From: an uncultured Eubacterium sp.
GTDB taxonomy: Bacteria; Bacillota; Clostridia; Lachnospirales; CAG-274
Length of the DNA: 64,000 bases
Reading direction: 5' to 3'
Assembly: GCA_900545305.1 (NCBI GenBank)
Contig: UQYD01000006.1
Span: 19,443-83,442 of the forward strand
A program made the translations under genes and the position numbers. Of this stretch, positions 50,569 through 58,484 are shown in pieces. How positions within the stretch are numbered: position 1 is the stretch's first letter; every line of letters starts with the position of its first letter. The notes under the pieces are model-generated. The model had not been told where the DNA came from. It ran no database searches and saw nothing but the letters and a program-made list of their open reading frames with translations.

Positions 50569-51186
50569 ATGGAAAAACAAGGAGTTAAAACTCGTGACCT
50601 AGTTGAAATGGCACTATTTGCAGCCATTATTGTTATTTTGGCTTTTACGCCTTTAGGTTATATACCACTAGGAGTTATTACACCAACAACTGTGCATATA
50701 CCAGTTATTATTGCAGGTATTATTTTAGGTTGGAAAAAGGGTGCTTTTGCCGGTTTTGTGTTTGGTTTAACAAGTTTTTTGAAGGCGTCATTTATTGCAC
50801 CAAATATAACAAGTTTCTTATTTAGCCCACTTTATCCAGGTGGTAACTTCTGGAGTTTAGTAATTTGTTTTGTGCCTAGAATACTTGTAGGCGTTATTGC
50901 TTATTTTGTATTTACAGGCTTAATGAAAGTTATTAAGAACAGAAGTGTATCAACTGTTATTTCGGCTTTTCTTACTACTATTATTCACACTATTTTAGTT
51001 ATGGGAATGGCTTATATATTCTTTGCAAAGGAATATGCTGAGGCTGTTAAAATCAGTATTACAGCTGTTAAAGGTGCTATACTTGCTATTGTAGTTGGAA
51101 ATGGTATACCGGAAGCTATTGTGGCAGCAATTATTTCTACAGCAGTTTGTACAGCTTTATTTGCAGCTTTAAGAAATAGAAGATAG
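50569..51186 (+). CDS. ECF transporter substrate-binding (S) component, possibly for pantothenate
   Basis: The 205-aa membrane protein has about six helices and the ECF S-component look (FTPLGYIPLGVITPTTVHIPV and GWKKGAFAGFVFGLTSF). S components capture a vitamin and dock to a shared energy-coupling module, which is not encoded here. It sits 27 bp upstream of coaX and divergent from coaBC, so pantothenate is the natural guess (PanT-like). Residues alone do not prove specificity. An AAGGAGG site precedes the ATG. Confidence 0.82.
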   Translation: MEKQGVKTRDLVEMALFAAIIVILAFTPLGYIPLGVITPTTVHIPVIIAGIILGWKKGAFAGFVFGLTSFLKASFIAPNITSFLFSPLYPGGNFWSLVICFVPRILVGVIAYFVFTGLMKVIKNRSVSTVISAFLTTIIHTILVMGMAYIFFAKEYAEAVKISITAVKGAILAIVVGNGIPEAIVAAIISTAVCTALFAALRNRR

Positions 51187-51213
51187 ATTTTATATTACTT
51201 ATGAGGTAAATTT

Positions 51214-51984
51214 ATGATATTAGCAATAGATATAGGAAACACAAATATTGTCTTAGGTGCTGTTACAAATGGTAACATAGACTTTATGGCAAGAATTTCT
51301 ACAGATAAATTAAAAACAGAGGACGAATATGGTGCTCAGATTTTGAGCATTATGAACTTATATCACATTGACGTAAATCATTTTGAGGGTGGTATCATTT
51401 CTTCTGTAGTACCTCCTGTTTTAAACTGTATTAAAAAGGCTATTACTCGTCTTATTGGTAAAGAGCCTATGGTTGTTGGACCGGGGGTGAAAACAGGTCT
51501 TAATATACTTATGGATAATCCAGCTACAGTTGGTAGCGATATGATTGTGTGTGCTGTTGCTGCCTTAGAACAGTACAAGCCACCGGTTATGATTGTGGAT
51601 ATGGGTACAGCTACAACTATTTCTGTTGTAGATAAAAACAGAAATTACATAGGTGGTTGTATTATGCCAGGTGTAAATGTCAGCCTTGAAGCTATTTCAA
51701 ACAAGACTGCACAGTTGCCACACATTAGCCTTGAAAAGCCTAAAAGTGCCATTGGTAAAAATACAATAGATTGTATGAGAAGTGGTGTACTTTATGGTAA
51801 TGCAGCTATGATTGAAGGTTGTATTGAAAGAATGGAAGAAGAAATTGGTCAGAAGGCAAATGTAGTTGTTACAGGTGGTTTAGGCAAAAATATTGCTGCA
51901 CTTTGTAAAAGACAGTTTGACTATGACCCAGAGTTACTTATAAAGGGTATGTATATCATTTACAAGAAAAATTCACAAAAATGA
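51214..51984 (+). CDS. coaX: Type III pantothenate kinase
   Basis: The 256-aa ASKHA-fold kinase phosphorylates pantothenate, the first step of CoA synthesis. Motifs are AIDIGNTNIVLG (phosphate 1), GSDMIVCAVAALE (type III signature), IVDMGTATTISVVD (phosphate 2) and VVTGGLGKNIAAL. It is downstream of the S component gene. A family-2 element begins 2 nt after its stop codon. Confidence 0.96.
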   Translation: MILAIDIGNTNIVLGAVTNGNIDFMARISTDKLKTEDEYGAQILSIMNLYHIDVNHFEGGIISSVVPPVLNCIKKAITRLIGKEPMVVGPGVKTGLNILMDNPATVGSDMIVCAVAALEQYKPPVMIVDMGTATTISVVDKNRNYIGGCIMPGVNVSLEAISNKTAQLPHISLEKPKSAIGKNTIDCMRSGVLYGNAAMIEGCIERMEEEIGQKANVVVTGGLGKNIAALCKRQFDYDPELLIKGMYIIYKKNSQK

Positions 51985-51986
51985 TT

Positions 51987-52140
51987 GCAAGAAATGCTCG
52001 CATTTCTTGCAGTTAACCTAAGGTAGGGACCAGCCGTGAAAAATATGGCACTAAAAACCAGTACCATATTTTTGTCCCTGTCCTCGGTCGGGCAAAGCTC
52101 GACCTGCGGAATTAATTTAAGAAAACCAAGGTTTTCTTAA
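51987..52140 (+). repeat. Family-2 four-hairpin element, copy B
   Basis: The 154-bp element is almost identical to the reverse complement of 14911-15064. It starts with hairpin GCAAGAAATGC/GCATTTCTTGC, whose stem differs from copy A at three base pairs, all compensated. The shared part includes GGGAC...GTCCC around AAAAATATGG/CCATATTTTT, then GGTCGGGC/GCTCGACC, and TTAAGAAAACC/GGTTTTCTTAA. No open reading frame is credible in it. Confidence 0.85.
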
Positions 52141-52206
52141 TAACTTTCCTTTGATAATCTGAAAAAATGTGTGTATAATTTGTAGAATTTGCTTTTTGAG
52201 TACGAT

Positions 52207-52241
52207 AAAAAACAGTCTGATTAAGTTCAGGCTGTTTTTTT
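52207..52241 (+). terminator. Intrinsic terminator of the coaX operon
   Basis: AAAACAGTCTGA pairs with TCAGGCTGTTTT (one U-G wobble) around a 6-nt loop, followed by TTT. Confidence 0.85.
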
Positions 52242-52272
52242 GTGAGGAGGAAAGATAAATCCGATAACTTGA
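52241..52272 (+). repeat. Family-1 repeat, 5' remnant
   Basis: GGAAAGATAAATCCGAT with part of the preceding GTGA and a degraded CTTG remains directly behind the terminator T-tract. Confidence 0.65.
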
Positions 52273-52311
52273 CCATTAAAATATCTTTAGGCATTAAAAA
52301 TGACTAAACTA

Positions 52312-52340
52312 TTGACAAGATGATAATTCTGATATAGTAT
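52312..52340 (+). promoter_or_regulatory. Promoter of the lipoprotein gene
   Basis: TTGACA (52312-52317), a 17-bp spacer and TAGTAT (52335-52340), giving an untranslated leader of about 120 nt. Confidence 0.6.
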
Positions 52341-52464
52341 ATAGATAAACATAAGAAATGATTTTATCATAAACTAAAGGGTAAACATATTTATATAGTT
52401 TGTATGTAATAAATAATTATTATGTATAGCTATATAAATAAATTAAAAAAGAGGGTGGATAATT

Positions 52465-53244
52465 ATGAAGAAAATTTTTATGTTGTTATTATGTGCTGTA
52501 TCCTTAGTATCTTTTACAGCTTGTTCAAACTTGCCTTTTGGCATTGGTGGTTTAGGCAAAAATGCTAAGGATGAAAGTGGAGAAAATCCTAGTGATTATG
52601 AAGTAACTGTGGATAATGCTTATTCAATGAATGCCGGTGGAAAGAATTACATACTTGTAGAGGCTGATTTTAAGAATAATTCAGAAGAAAACAAGTCTTT
52701 CAATGATATTTACAATATGCAGGCATTCCAGGACGGTGTTGAGCTTCACCAGAACAACTCTTGGACTTGTACTAAATTTGATTTAAAGAAATGTGCATCA
52801 AAACTTCAGCCAGGATATGATACAAAGGTCTATATTGGTTTTGAAACATCAGATATAACAAAAGATGTATCTGTTGAATGTAAGTCACTTATTAGTGGTG
52901 ATGATACAAGCAATGATGTAAAATCACTTCTTAGTGTAAACAGCAGTAATTACGAAAAGCCAACACAGACAACAACACAGGCAACTACTCAGGCTCAGGC
53001 ACAAGCTCCTCAGCAGAAGGTTGTAGTTGTACACGATAATGCACCAGCTCCTAGCAATAATGGTGGATATGTATGCCTTGGTTTATCAATGAATGAAGCA
53101 TATAATCTTATGACACCTAGTGAAAAAGCTATTGTAGCTAATAATGCAAACGACAGAGCTCTTGTAAACGAACAGTATGCAAAACACGGATATTGCTTTA
53201 GCAAGGATTACTGGCATAATTATTTCTATGGTTATACACATTAA
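52465..53244 (+). CDS. Lipoprotein with DUF5067-like and YARHG-like domains
   Basis: This is a 259-aa exported lipoprotein. The lipobox is FTAC (Cys20). Residues about 45-150 look like a DUF5067-type immunoglobulin-like domain (NYILVEADFKNNSEENKSF). A Thr/Gln/Ala-rich linker follows at about 172-190. The C-terminus carries a YARHG-like segment (NEQYAKHGYCFSKDYWHNYF), a small domain of Gram-positive surface proteins with no firm function. An AGAGGGTGG site precedes the ATG. It is monocistronic with its own promoter and terminator. Confidence 0.82.
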   Translation: MKKIFMLLLCAVSLVSFTACSNLPFGIGGLGKNAKDESGENPSDYEVTVDNAYSMNAGGKNYILVEADFKNNSEENKSFNDIYNMQAFQDGVELHQNNSWTCTKFDLKKCASKLQPGYDTKVYIGFETSDITKDVSVECKSLISGDDTSNDVKSLLSVNSSNYEKPTQTTTQATTQAQAQAPQQKVVVVHDNAPAPSNNGGYVCLGLSMNEAYNLMTPSEKAIVANNANDRALVNEQYAKHGYCFSKDYWHNYFYGYTH

Positions 53245-53256
53245 AAAATAATATAT

Positions 53257-53306
53257 GTAATAAAAAAAGCCTATGGACAATTAAATCCATAGGCTTTTTT
53301 ATTACA
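53257..53306. terminator. Strong bidirectional terminator
   Basis: A near-perfect stem of about 20 bp (GCCTATGGA / TCCATAGGC with A/T flanks and GTAAT/ATTAC ends) lies between the lipoprotein gene and tRNA-Leu, which points toward it. Confidence 0.92.
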
Positions 53307-53312
53307 GTTTAA

Positions 53313-53397
53313 TGCGGATAACAGGACTTGAACCTGCACCACTCTTACGAGGACAAGAATCTGAATCTTGCGCGTCTGCCAATTCCGCCATACCCGC
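53313..53397 (-). tRNA. tRNA-Leu (anticodon CAG)
   Basis: The 85-nt class II tRNA folds with acceptor GCGGGTA/TATCCGC (one G-U), anticodon stem CAAGA/TCTTG around TTCAGAT, a long variable arm and T-arm GTTCAAGTC. The discriminator is A and no CCA is encoded. Confidence 0.95.
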
Positions 53398-53471
53398 AAA
53401 TGCTATACAATAATACAACGAAAGTGTATATTACCTCTCTGCCAGGTGGTTTTTTGTTGTAGCACCATACA

Positions 53472-53500
53472 ATGATACAACGAAAAAGGGGACTTGTCAA
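53472..53500 (-). promoter_or_regulatory. tRNA-Leu promoter
   Basis: TTGACA (53495-53500), a 17-bp spacer and TATCAT (53472-53477). The -10 environment is repeated about 61 bp downstream, just before the tRNA. The same TATCAT box occurs at the tRNA-Ser promoter. Confidence 0.65.
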
Positions 53501-53503
53501 GAT

Positions 53504-54469
53504 TTAGGCTAGAAAAGATGTAGCTATAAACAGTGCTACAGTTATTATTACAACACCAATAAAATATATATCAACAATTTTATCTTTCTTTTCAACCTCA
53601 TCTAATTCAACGTACAATTCTTTAGATACAGAACACAAAACATATCTAGCAGAACTAGCGTTATTTCTTTTAGCAAATTTATAAAAAAGCAATATAAAAA
53701 ATGGTAATGTTAAAATGGCAAGAAAGAAACTGCCGGCAAGCTGTTCTAAAATATCAGACTTTGATAAAGGCTCTTTTAGGCTTTCCATTATTGCTTGAGA
53801 GTTATCCATAAGAGCCAATTTAGTAGCTACTACCTGGGAGCCATTTATAATAAAATGGGCAAGTACAGAGGCATAAATGGAATTAGTAAAGTATACTAAG
53901 AAACCTAAAAATACACCTGTTAATGCTGCGTAGCTGAACTGATAAAGATTTTGGTGCATAAATCCGAAGAAAAGGCTACTAATCATTATGGCTACGAAAG
54001 GAGAAACTTTCTTATAGCCTGTCATAACTATACCTCTGAATACAACTTCTTCGCATATAGCCGGAAGAACGGCCAATGAAATTACTCCAAGGGGAAATGA
54101 TAATTCGTTTATATCGGAGATAATCTCATTACTAACTGCTGTATTTACAAAAATAGAAGCAATAACCCCTAAAATATTCATAAGAGGCATTACAAGTAGT
54201 GCCAAACCAACAATGTAAATCACATTTTTGAAATCTATTTTTTCGTGAGGGACTAAGTCAGTTATTTTCTGTCTTGAGAAGAACAAAAATACACATACAG
54301 GAATAACAAAGGCTATAAAATCCTGAAAAAGTGTAATAGCCTGTGTGAACCACTTTGGTGTCTCGTTATAGCCTAGGGATTTAACTACAAAAAACAGAGC
54401 AAAGGGCAATACAGCCATATAAAGTAATAGAAAAAATGTAAATTTATTCGCTTTTTTCGGTGTCATCAT
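53504..54469 (-). CDS. CPBP family intramembrane metalloprotease
   Basis: The 321-aa membrane protein has about eight helices. The Abi/CAAX-protease signature is present: EEVVFRG (about residues 141-147), FGFMHQN with its His, and the later HFIINGS. In bacteria such proteins process peptides or confer bacteriocin immunity; the substrate here is unknown. It overlaps the upstream AI-2E-family gene by 26 bp, so the two are co-translated. Confidence 0.9.
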   Translation of the reverse strand: MMTPKKANKFTFFLLLYMAVLPFALFFVVKSLGYNETPKWFTQAITLFQDFIAFVIPVCVFLFFSRQKITDLVPHEKIDFKNVIYIVGLALLVMPLMNILGVIASIFVNTAVSNEIISDINELSFPLGVISLAVLPAICEEVVFRGIVMTGYKKVSPFVAIMISSLFFGFMHQNLYQFSYAALTGVFLGFLVYFTNSIYASVLAHFIINGSQVVATKLALMDNSQAIMESLKEPLSKSDILEQLAGSFFLAILTLPFFILLFYKFAKRNNASSARYVLCSVSKELYVELDEVEKKDKIVDIYFIGVVIITVALFIATSFLA

Positions 54470-55661
54470 CTTTATTTGTTTCCTTTTCTAATTTATTTTC
54501 AACAGTGTTTTTGCTGTTATAAAGTTTTTCAACAAAATTTGAGAATATTGTGAAAAGTACAGAGAAAATAGGAACACCAAAGAACATACCTAAAGGTCCT
54601 GCAATAGCTCCACCAACAATAATGGCAAATATTACACCTATAGGTTTTAAACCGATAGAATCGCCTAATATTCTAGGACCTAAAATTACTCCGTCAAACT
54701 GTTGTAAAACAACTATAAATATAAGTACCCATAAACCCTTTATTGGATTAATAAGAATAGTAAGTGCAACTACCGGCACAGCACCAATAAACGGACCAAA
54801 GTATGGAATCATATTTGTTATACCAATTATAATTGCAAAAAGCATTGGATAAGGCAAATTCAATATTATAGAACCTATAAAGAAAATTATAGCTATAATG
54901 AGAGAGTCAATAGTCTTACCTACAACAAAGCTGTTAAATACAGAGTTTGTGTATTTAATTGTATTTGCAATACCTTCAACCTGCTTTTTTGAAAACAAAA
55001 TAAAGAGAGTTTTCTTGCAGAAATGGAGAAGTTTTTCTTTATCTAAAAGCATATATACGGCAATCATGATACCCATAATTATACTTACAAGAGAAGATGC
55101 AAAGCTTATGGTATGAGTTGCTATGGAAGTAAGCATTTCCGGCATATACTTTAATGAACTTGTCAGGCTGTTCATTGCATTGTCAGTTGTTTTCAAAAGA
55201 GAACGGTATGTAGAAACGCTAATATCAATGTTGTGCTTTGTAAGAAAAGAGTTTAAGTACTCGTGTACAGTTTCAGAGTCAATACCTACAAAGAAATTTA
55301 CTACATTTTGTATACTGGATACAATTTCAGGAATGATATAAGCTATTATACCAACAATAACTCCTATTAATAACAGAAAAGCTATTGTAATTGAAACTGC
55401 CCTTGATTTGTGAGGTCTTGATTTAAAATATTCCAGTTTGCTTAAAATATTTTTTTCAAGACAGTTTGTGCCACAATTTAAAACATAGGCTAAAACAGCA
55501 CCTATTATGAAGGGTTTCATTACCTTTAACACCGAAGGAATAAAATTGACCAGCTTTGCGTTTTCAGTATATCTAAAAAATACAATAGATAATATTACTA
55601 CACCTAAGGTATAAAGACTTTTTCTTAAGTTGTAATTATTTTTAAAAAATTTAGTCACCAT
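54444..55661 (-). CDS. AI-2E (YdiK/TqsA) family transporter
   Basis: This is a 405-aa membrane protein with about eight helices. Family features include the long central helical region and GITNMIPYFGPFIGAVPVV with the later LGDSIGLKPIGVIFAIIVGG and GPLGMFFGVPIFSVL. Members export small molecules or ions; the AI-2 label applies to only a few. The ATG at 55661 has GGAGG ahead and is preferred over upstream codons. The C-terminal tail is charged and cytoplasmic. Confidence 0.9.
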   Translation of the reverse strand: MVTKFFKNNYNLRKSLYTLGVVILSIVFFRYTENAKLVNFIPSVLKVMKPFIIGAVLAYVLNCGTNCLEKNILSKLEYFKSRPHKSRAVSITIAFLLLIGVIVGIIAYIIPEIVSSIQNVVNFFVGIDSETVHEYLNSFLTKHNIDISVSTYRSLLKTTDNAMNSLTSSLKYMPEMLTSIATHTISFASSLVSIIMGIMIAVYMLLDKEKLLHFCKKTLFILFSKKQVEGIANTIKYTNSVFNSFVVGKTIDSLIIAIIFFIGSIILNLPYPMLFAIIIGITNMIPYFGPFIGAVPVVALTILINPIKGLWVLIFIVVLQQFDGVILGPRILGDSIGLKPIGVIFAIIVGGAIAGPLGMFFGVPIFSVLFTIFSNFVEKLYNSKNTVENKLEKETNKDDDTEKSE

Positions 55662-55761
55662 ATATTCCTCCGTTAATATTTTATGATACTTATTATAATA
55701 CACAAAAAAATGTAAAAATACTATAGAAAATAGTAATTGAAAGAAAAATGTAACAAATGAA

Positions 55762-55790
55762 TTGATAAAATTTTGGCAATGTTGTATATT
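55762..55790 (+). promoter_or_regulatory. Promoter of the ATP-grasp pair
   Basis: TTGATA (55762-55767), a 17-bp spacer and TATATT (55785-55790) lie 45 bp ahead of the start codon. Confidence 0.5.
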
Positions 55791-55835
55791 ATAGTTTAGT
55801 TGAAAAAAATTGCAGTTAATAAAAGAGGTGTAATT

Positions 55836-56702
55836 ATGTATGCTTGGTTGGTAATAAATGAGTTTTTAAACAGCAATAAATTTAATGAAATATACAAATG
55901 GCTTGAAAAGGCTACTATAAAACACAATAATAAAATAGATGTTTTTACAAACAGCGATTTATTAATATGTAATGGTAAATTTTTAAACACTGACATAACT
56001 AAAATGCCGGACTATGTTATATTTTGGGACAAGGATATTGTACTGGCAAAACAGCTTGAAAATATGGGGTTAAAGTTATTTAACAACAGCAGAGCTATTG
56101 AAATATGTGACAACAAGGCATTAACCTATGTTGAATTAAATGGAAAAATAGAAATGCCTGATACTATAGTATGCCCTATGACCTACAGAAATATTGGTTA
56201 CAACAAAATGGACTTTGTAAATATGGCAAAGGAAAGACTTGGTTATCCAATGGTGGTTAAGGAATGTTGTGGTTCTTTTGGTCAACAGGTATATTTAGCT
56301 AAAAACAGACAGGACATAGAAAATATATTTAACAAAACAAAAGAACCTTTGATTTTTCAAAAATTTATAGATAACTGTGTAGGCAGAGATATTAGACTTA
56401 ATGTTGTAGGAGATAAAGTTGTAGCGTCAATGTTAAGATACAATGACAATGATTTTAGAGCCAACATTACAAATGGTGGAAGTATGGAAAAATACAACCC
56501 AACACAAGAGGAAGTAAAAATGGCTATTGATACTTGCAAGGCTTTAAACCTAGACTTTGGTGGTGTGGATATTCTCTTTGGAGAAAATGGACCTATACTT
56601 TGCGAGGTAAATTCCAATGCACATTTTAAAAATATTTACGATTGTACAGGTGAAAATGTGGCTGATTATATTATTGAATACATAAACGAGGCGATGAAAT
56701 GA
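55836..56702 (+). CDS. RimK-type ATP-grasp ligase, first of a tandem pair
   Basis: This 288-aa protein has a RimK-like preATP-grasp domain (about residues 1-95) and an ATP-grasp domain (about 96-288). Recognisable parts are YPMVVKECCGSFGQQVYLA (ATP-binding Lys), FQKFIDNCVGRDIRLNVVG, FRANITNGGS and the metal-binding CEVNSNAHFKNI. Such enzymes join an acid to an amine using ATP; LysX, RimK and F420 ligases are examples. No substrate is evident. The ATG at 55836 has AGAGGTG ahead. Its stop overlaps the next ATG. Confidence 0.87.
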   Translation: MYAWLVINEFLNSNKFNEIYKWLEKATIKHNNKIDVFTNSDLLICNGKFLNTDITKMPDYVIFWDKDIVLAKQLENMGLKLFNNSRAIEICDNKALTYVELNGKIEMPDTIVCPMTYRNIGYNKMDFVNMAKERLGYPMVVKECCGSFGQQVYLAKNRQDIENIFNKTKEPLIFQKFIDNCVGRDIRLNVVGDKVVASMLRYNDNDFRANITNGGSMEKYNPTQEEVKMAIDTCKALNLDFGGVDILFGENGPILCEVNSNAHFKNIYDCTGENVADYIIEYINEAMK

Positions 56703-57484
56703 CAGGAGCAATAATTTATTTTAAAGAGGCTGTTAAGGGTAATGAGAACTATATAAAATGGTATATTGAGAAATTTACGAAAAAAGGCGTAGACTTTAAA
56801 CTTATATATGTTGAGGACATAGACTATAACAATTTACCTGATTTTGCAGTATGCAGATTTATTGCACCGGAAGTTACAAAGAAGTTAGAGGAAAAGGGTG
56901 TAAAATGTTTTAACAATTCCTTTGTTTCTGAAATTTGTAATGACAAATTAAAGACATATGAATATGTGTCTGAAAAGGGAATAGAAATAATGCCTGTTTT
57001 GAATAGAGATTGTGAAGAATTTCCAGTTGTTGTAAAGTCTAAAAATGGACACGGTGGCACAGAAGTGTTTATGGTGGAAAACCACAGAGAACTTGTGGAA
57101 AAATTAGATGTTTTAAAGGACAACTATGTTATACAAAAGCCTTGCAACAACTTAGGCAGAGATGTAAGGGTATATGTTATAGGTGGTAAAATTATTACTG
57201 CTATGTTGAGAATTTCGGACAAGGATTTCAGAAGTAACTTCTGTTTGGGAGGCAGAGCAGAGGTATATAACCTTTCTGATGAGGAAAGAGAAAAGGTGGA
57301 AAAGGTTATAAGGCTGTTTGACTTTGATTTTGTAGGCATAGACTTTATATTTAACAATGGCAAAATGGTTTTTAATGAAATAGAGGACGTTGTGGGTTCT
57401 CGAATGGTTTACACATATACAGATATTGATATAGTAGAAATGTATGTAGATTATATTTTGGAAAAGGTTGTAAAATGTAGTTGA
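56699..57484 (+). CDS. RimK-type ATP-grasp ligase, second of a tandem pair
   Basis: The 261-aa paralogue has the same layout (EFPVVVKSKNGHGGTEVFMV, IQKPCNNLGRDVRVYVIGG, FRSNFCLGGRAEVYNLS). The metal-binding end is less canonical (FNEIEDVVGSRMVY instead of the usual E-x-N), so activity may differ. It is coupled to the first gene by an ATGA overlap. Its stop codon TGA lies inside the -35 box of the thiamine promoter. The two may work as a heteromer or in successive ligations. Confidence 0.85.
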   Translation: MTGAIIYFKEAVKGNENYIKWYIEKFTKKGVDFKLIYVEDIDYNNLPDFAVCRFIAPEVTKKLEEKGVKCFNNSFVSEICNDKLKTYEYVSEKGIEIMPVLNRDCEEFPVVVKSKNGHGGTEVFMVENHRELVEKLDVLKDNYVIQKPCNNLGRDVRVYVIGGKIITAMLRISDKDFRSNFCLGGRAEVYNLSDEEREKVEKVIRLFDFDFVGIDFIFNNGKMVFNEIEDVVGSRMVYTYTDIDIVEMYVDYILEKVVKCS

Positions 57485-57509
57485 CAACTGTCGATTATAA
57501 GAGTACAAT
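57481..57509 (+). promoter_or_regulatory. Promoter of thiD-thiC
   Basis: TTGACA (57481-57486), a 17-bp spacer and TACAAT (57504-57509). The -35 box overlaps the stop codon of the ATP-grasp gene. Confidence 0.75.
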
Positions 57510-57528
57510 GAAGTTGTTTGAATATTGT

Positions 57529-57612
57529 GTTGCAGGGGAACTATTATCAGTTGAGAGGATTTTTTATCCGACCCTTTGAACCTGTCAGTTAATACTGTCG
57601 TAGGGAGCAAGG
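57529..57612 (+). promoter_or_regulatory. TPP riboswitch (THI element)
   Basis: The conserved blocks appear in order: GGGGAAC, TTGAGAGG, ACCCTTTGAACCTG, a TCAGTTAATACTG stem-loop and CGTAGGGAGCAA. It senses thiamine pyrophosphate. A terminator follows 9 nt later, so control is likely by transcription termination. Confidence 0.95.
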
Positions 57613-57621
57613 ATTGATTTT

Positions 57622-57653
57622 TAGCTTTGGTCTTTATGGCCAAAGCTTTTTTT
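57622..57653 (+). terminator. Riboswitch-controlled terminator
   Basis: AGCTTTGG pairs with CCAAAGCT around a 9-nt loop, followed by TTTTTT, between the TPP aptamer and thiD. Confidence 0.9.
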
Positions 57654-57691
57654 GTTATGAAAATTTATTCTTGTAATATGGAGTGATGAAT

Positions 57692-58480
57692 ATGTACAAA
57701 GTTCTTACTATTGCTGGAAGTGACTGTAGTGGTGGTGCCGGTATACAGGCAGATATTAAAACAATAACTGCCCACGGAATGTATGCAATGAGTGCCATAA
57801 CTTCTCTTACAGCACAAAATACAACAGGAGTATATGGTGTAATGGACTCTACTCCTGAAATATTGGGAAAACAGCTAGACTGTATATTTAATGATATTTT
57901 TCCTGATGCTGTAAAAATAGGTATGGTTTCAGACAAAGAACTTATTAAGGTGATTGCCGAAAAATTAAAAGAGTACAAGCCTAAAAATATTGTACTTGAT
58001 ACTGTTATGGTGGCTACAAGTGGAAGTCCATTATTGAAGCCGGACAGTGTTAATGCACTTATAGAAGAACTTATACCTTTAGCTACTGTAATTACTCCAA
58101 ATATTCCTGAGGCAGAAGTTTTAGGAAATTGCAAAATTGAATGTGAAAAGGATTTGAAAGATACAACCATTGCACTTTATGAAAAATATGGTTGCAATGT
58201 GCTTGTAAAAGGTGGTCATCTGAATGATACTGCTACAGATATTCTTTGTTGTAATGGAGAAATAACAGAATTTAAAGACGAAAGAATTGACAACAACAAT
58301 ACACACGGCACAGGCTGTACACTTAGTTCAGCTATTGCCTGTAATTTAGCTAAGGGATTGGACTTACCTGATGCAATAAGAAACAGTAAGGAGTACCTTG
58401 TTGGAGCTTTAAAGTACAATTTAGATTTAGGCAAGGGAAATGGACCATTAAATCATTGTTATAAAATTATGGAGGGTTAG
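57692..58480 (+). CDS. thiD: Hydroxymethylpyrimidine/phosphomethylpyrimidine kinase
   Basis: This is a 262-aa ribokinase-fold kinase that phosphorylates HMP and HMP-P in thiamine synthesis. It shows TIAGSDCSGGAGIQADIKT at the N-terminus, VLDTVMVATSGSPLL and TPNIPEAEVL in the middle, and the catalytic NTHGTGCTLSSAIA near the C-terminus. The ATG at 57692 has GGAG 8 nt ahead and is preferred over GTG 57683. It is under the TPP riboswitch and 4 bp upstream of thiC. Confidence 0.96.
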   Translation: MYKVLTIAGSDCSGGAGIQADIKTITAHGMYAMSAITSLTAQNTTGVYGVMDSTPEILGKQLDCIFNDIFPDAVKIGMVSDKELIKVIAEKLKEYKPKNIVLDTVMVATSGSPLLKPDSVNALIEELIPLATVITPNIPEAEVLGNCKIECEKDLKDTTIALYEKYGCNVLVKGGHLNDTATDILCCNGEITEFKDERIDNNNTHGTGCTLSSAIACNLAKGLDLPDAIRNSKEYLVGALKYNLDLGKGNGPLNHCYKIMEG

Positions 58481-58484
58481 AAAT

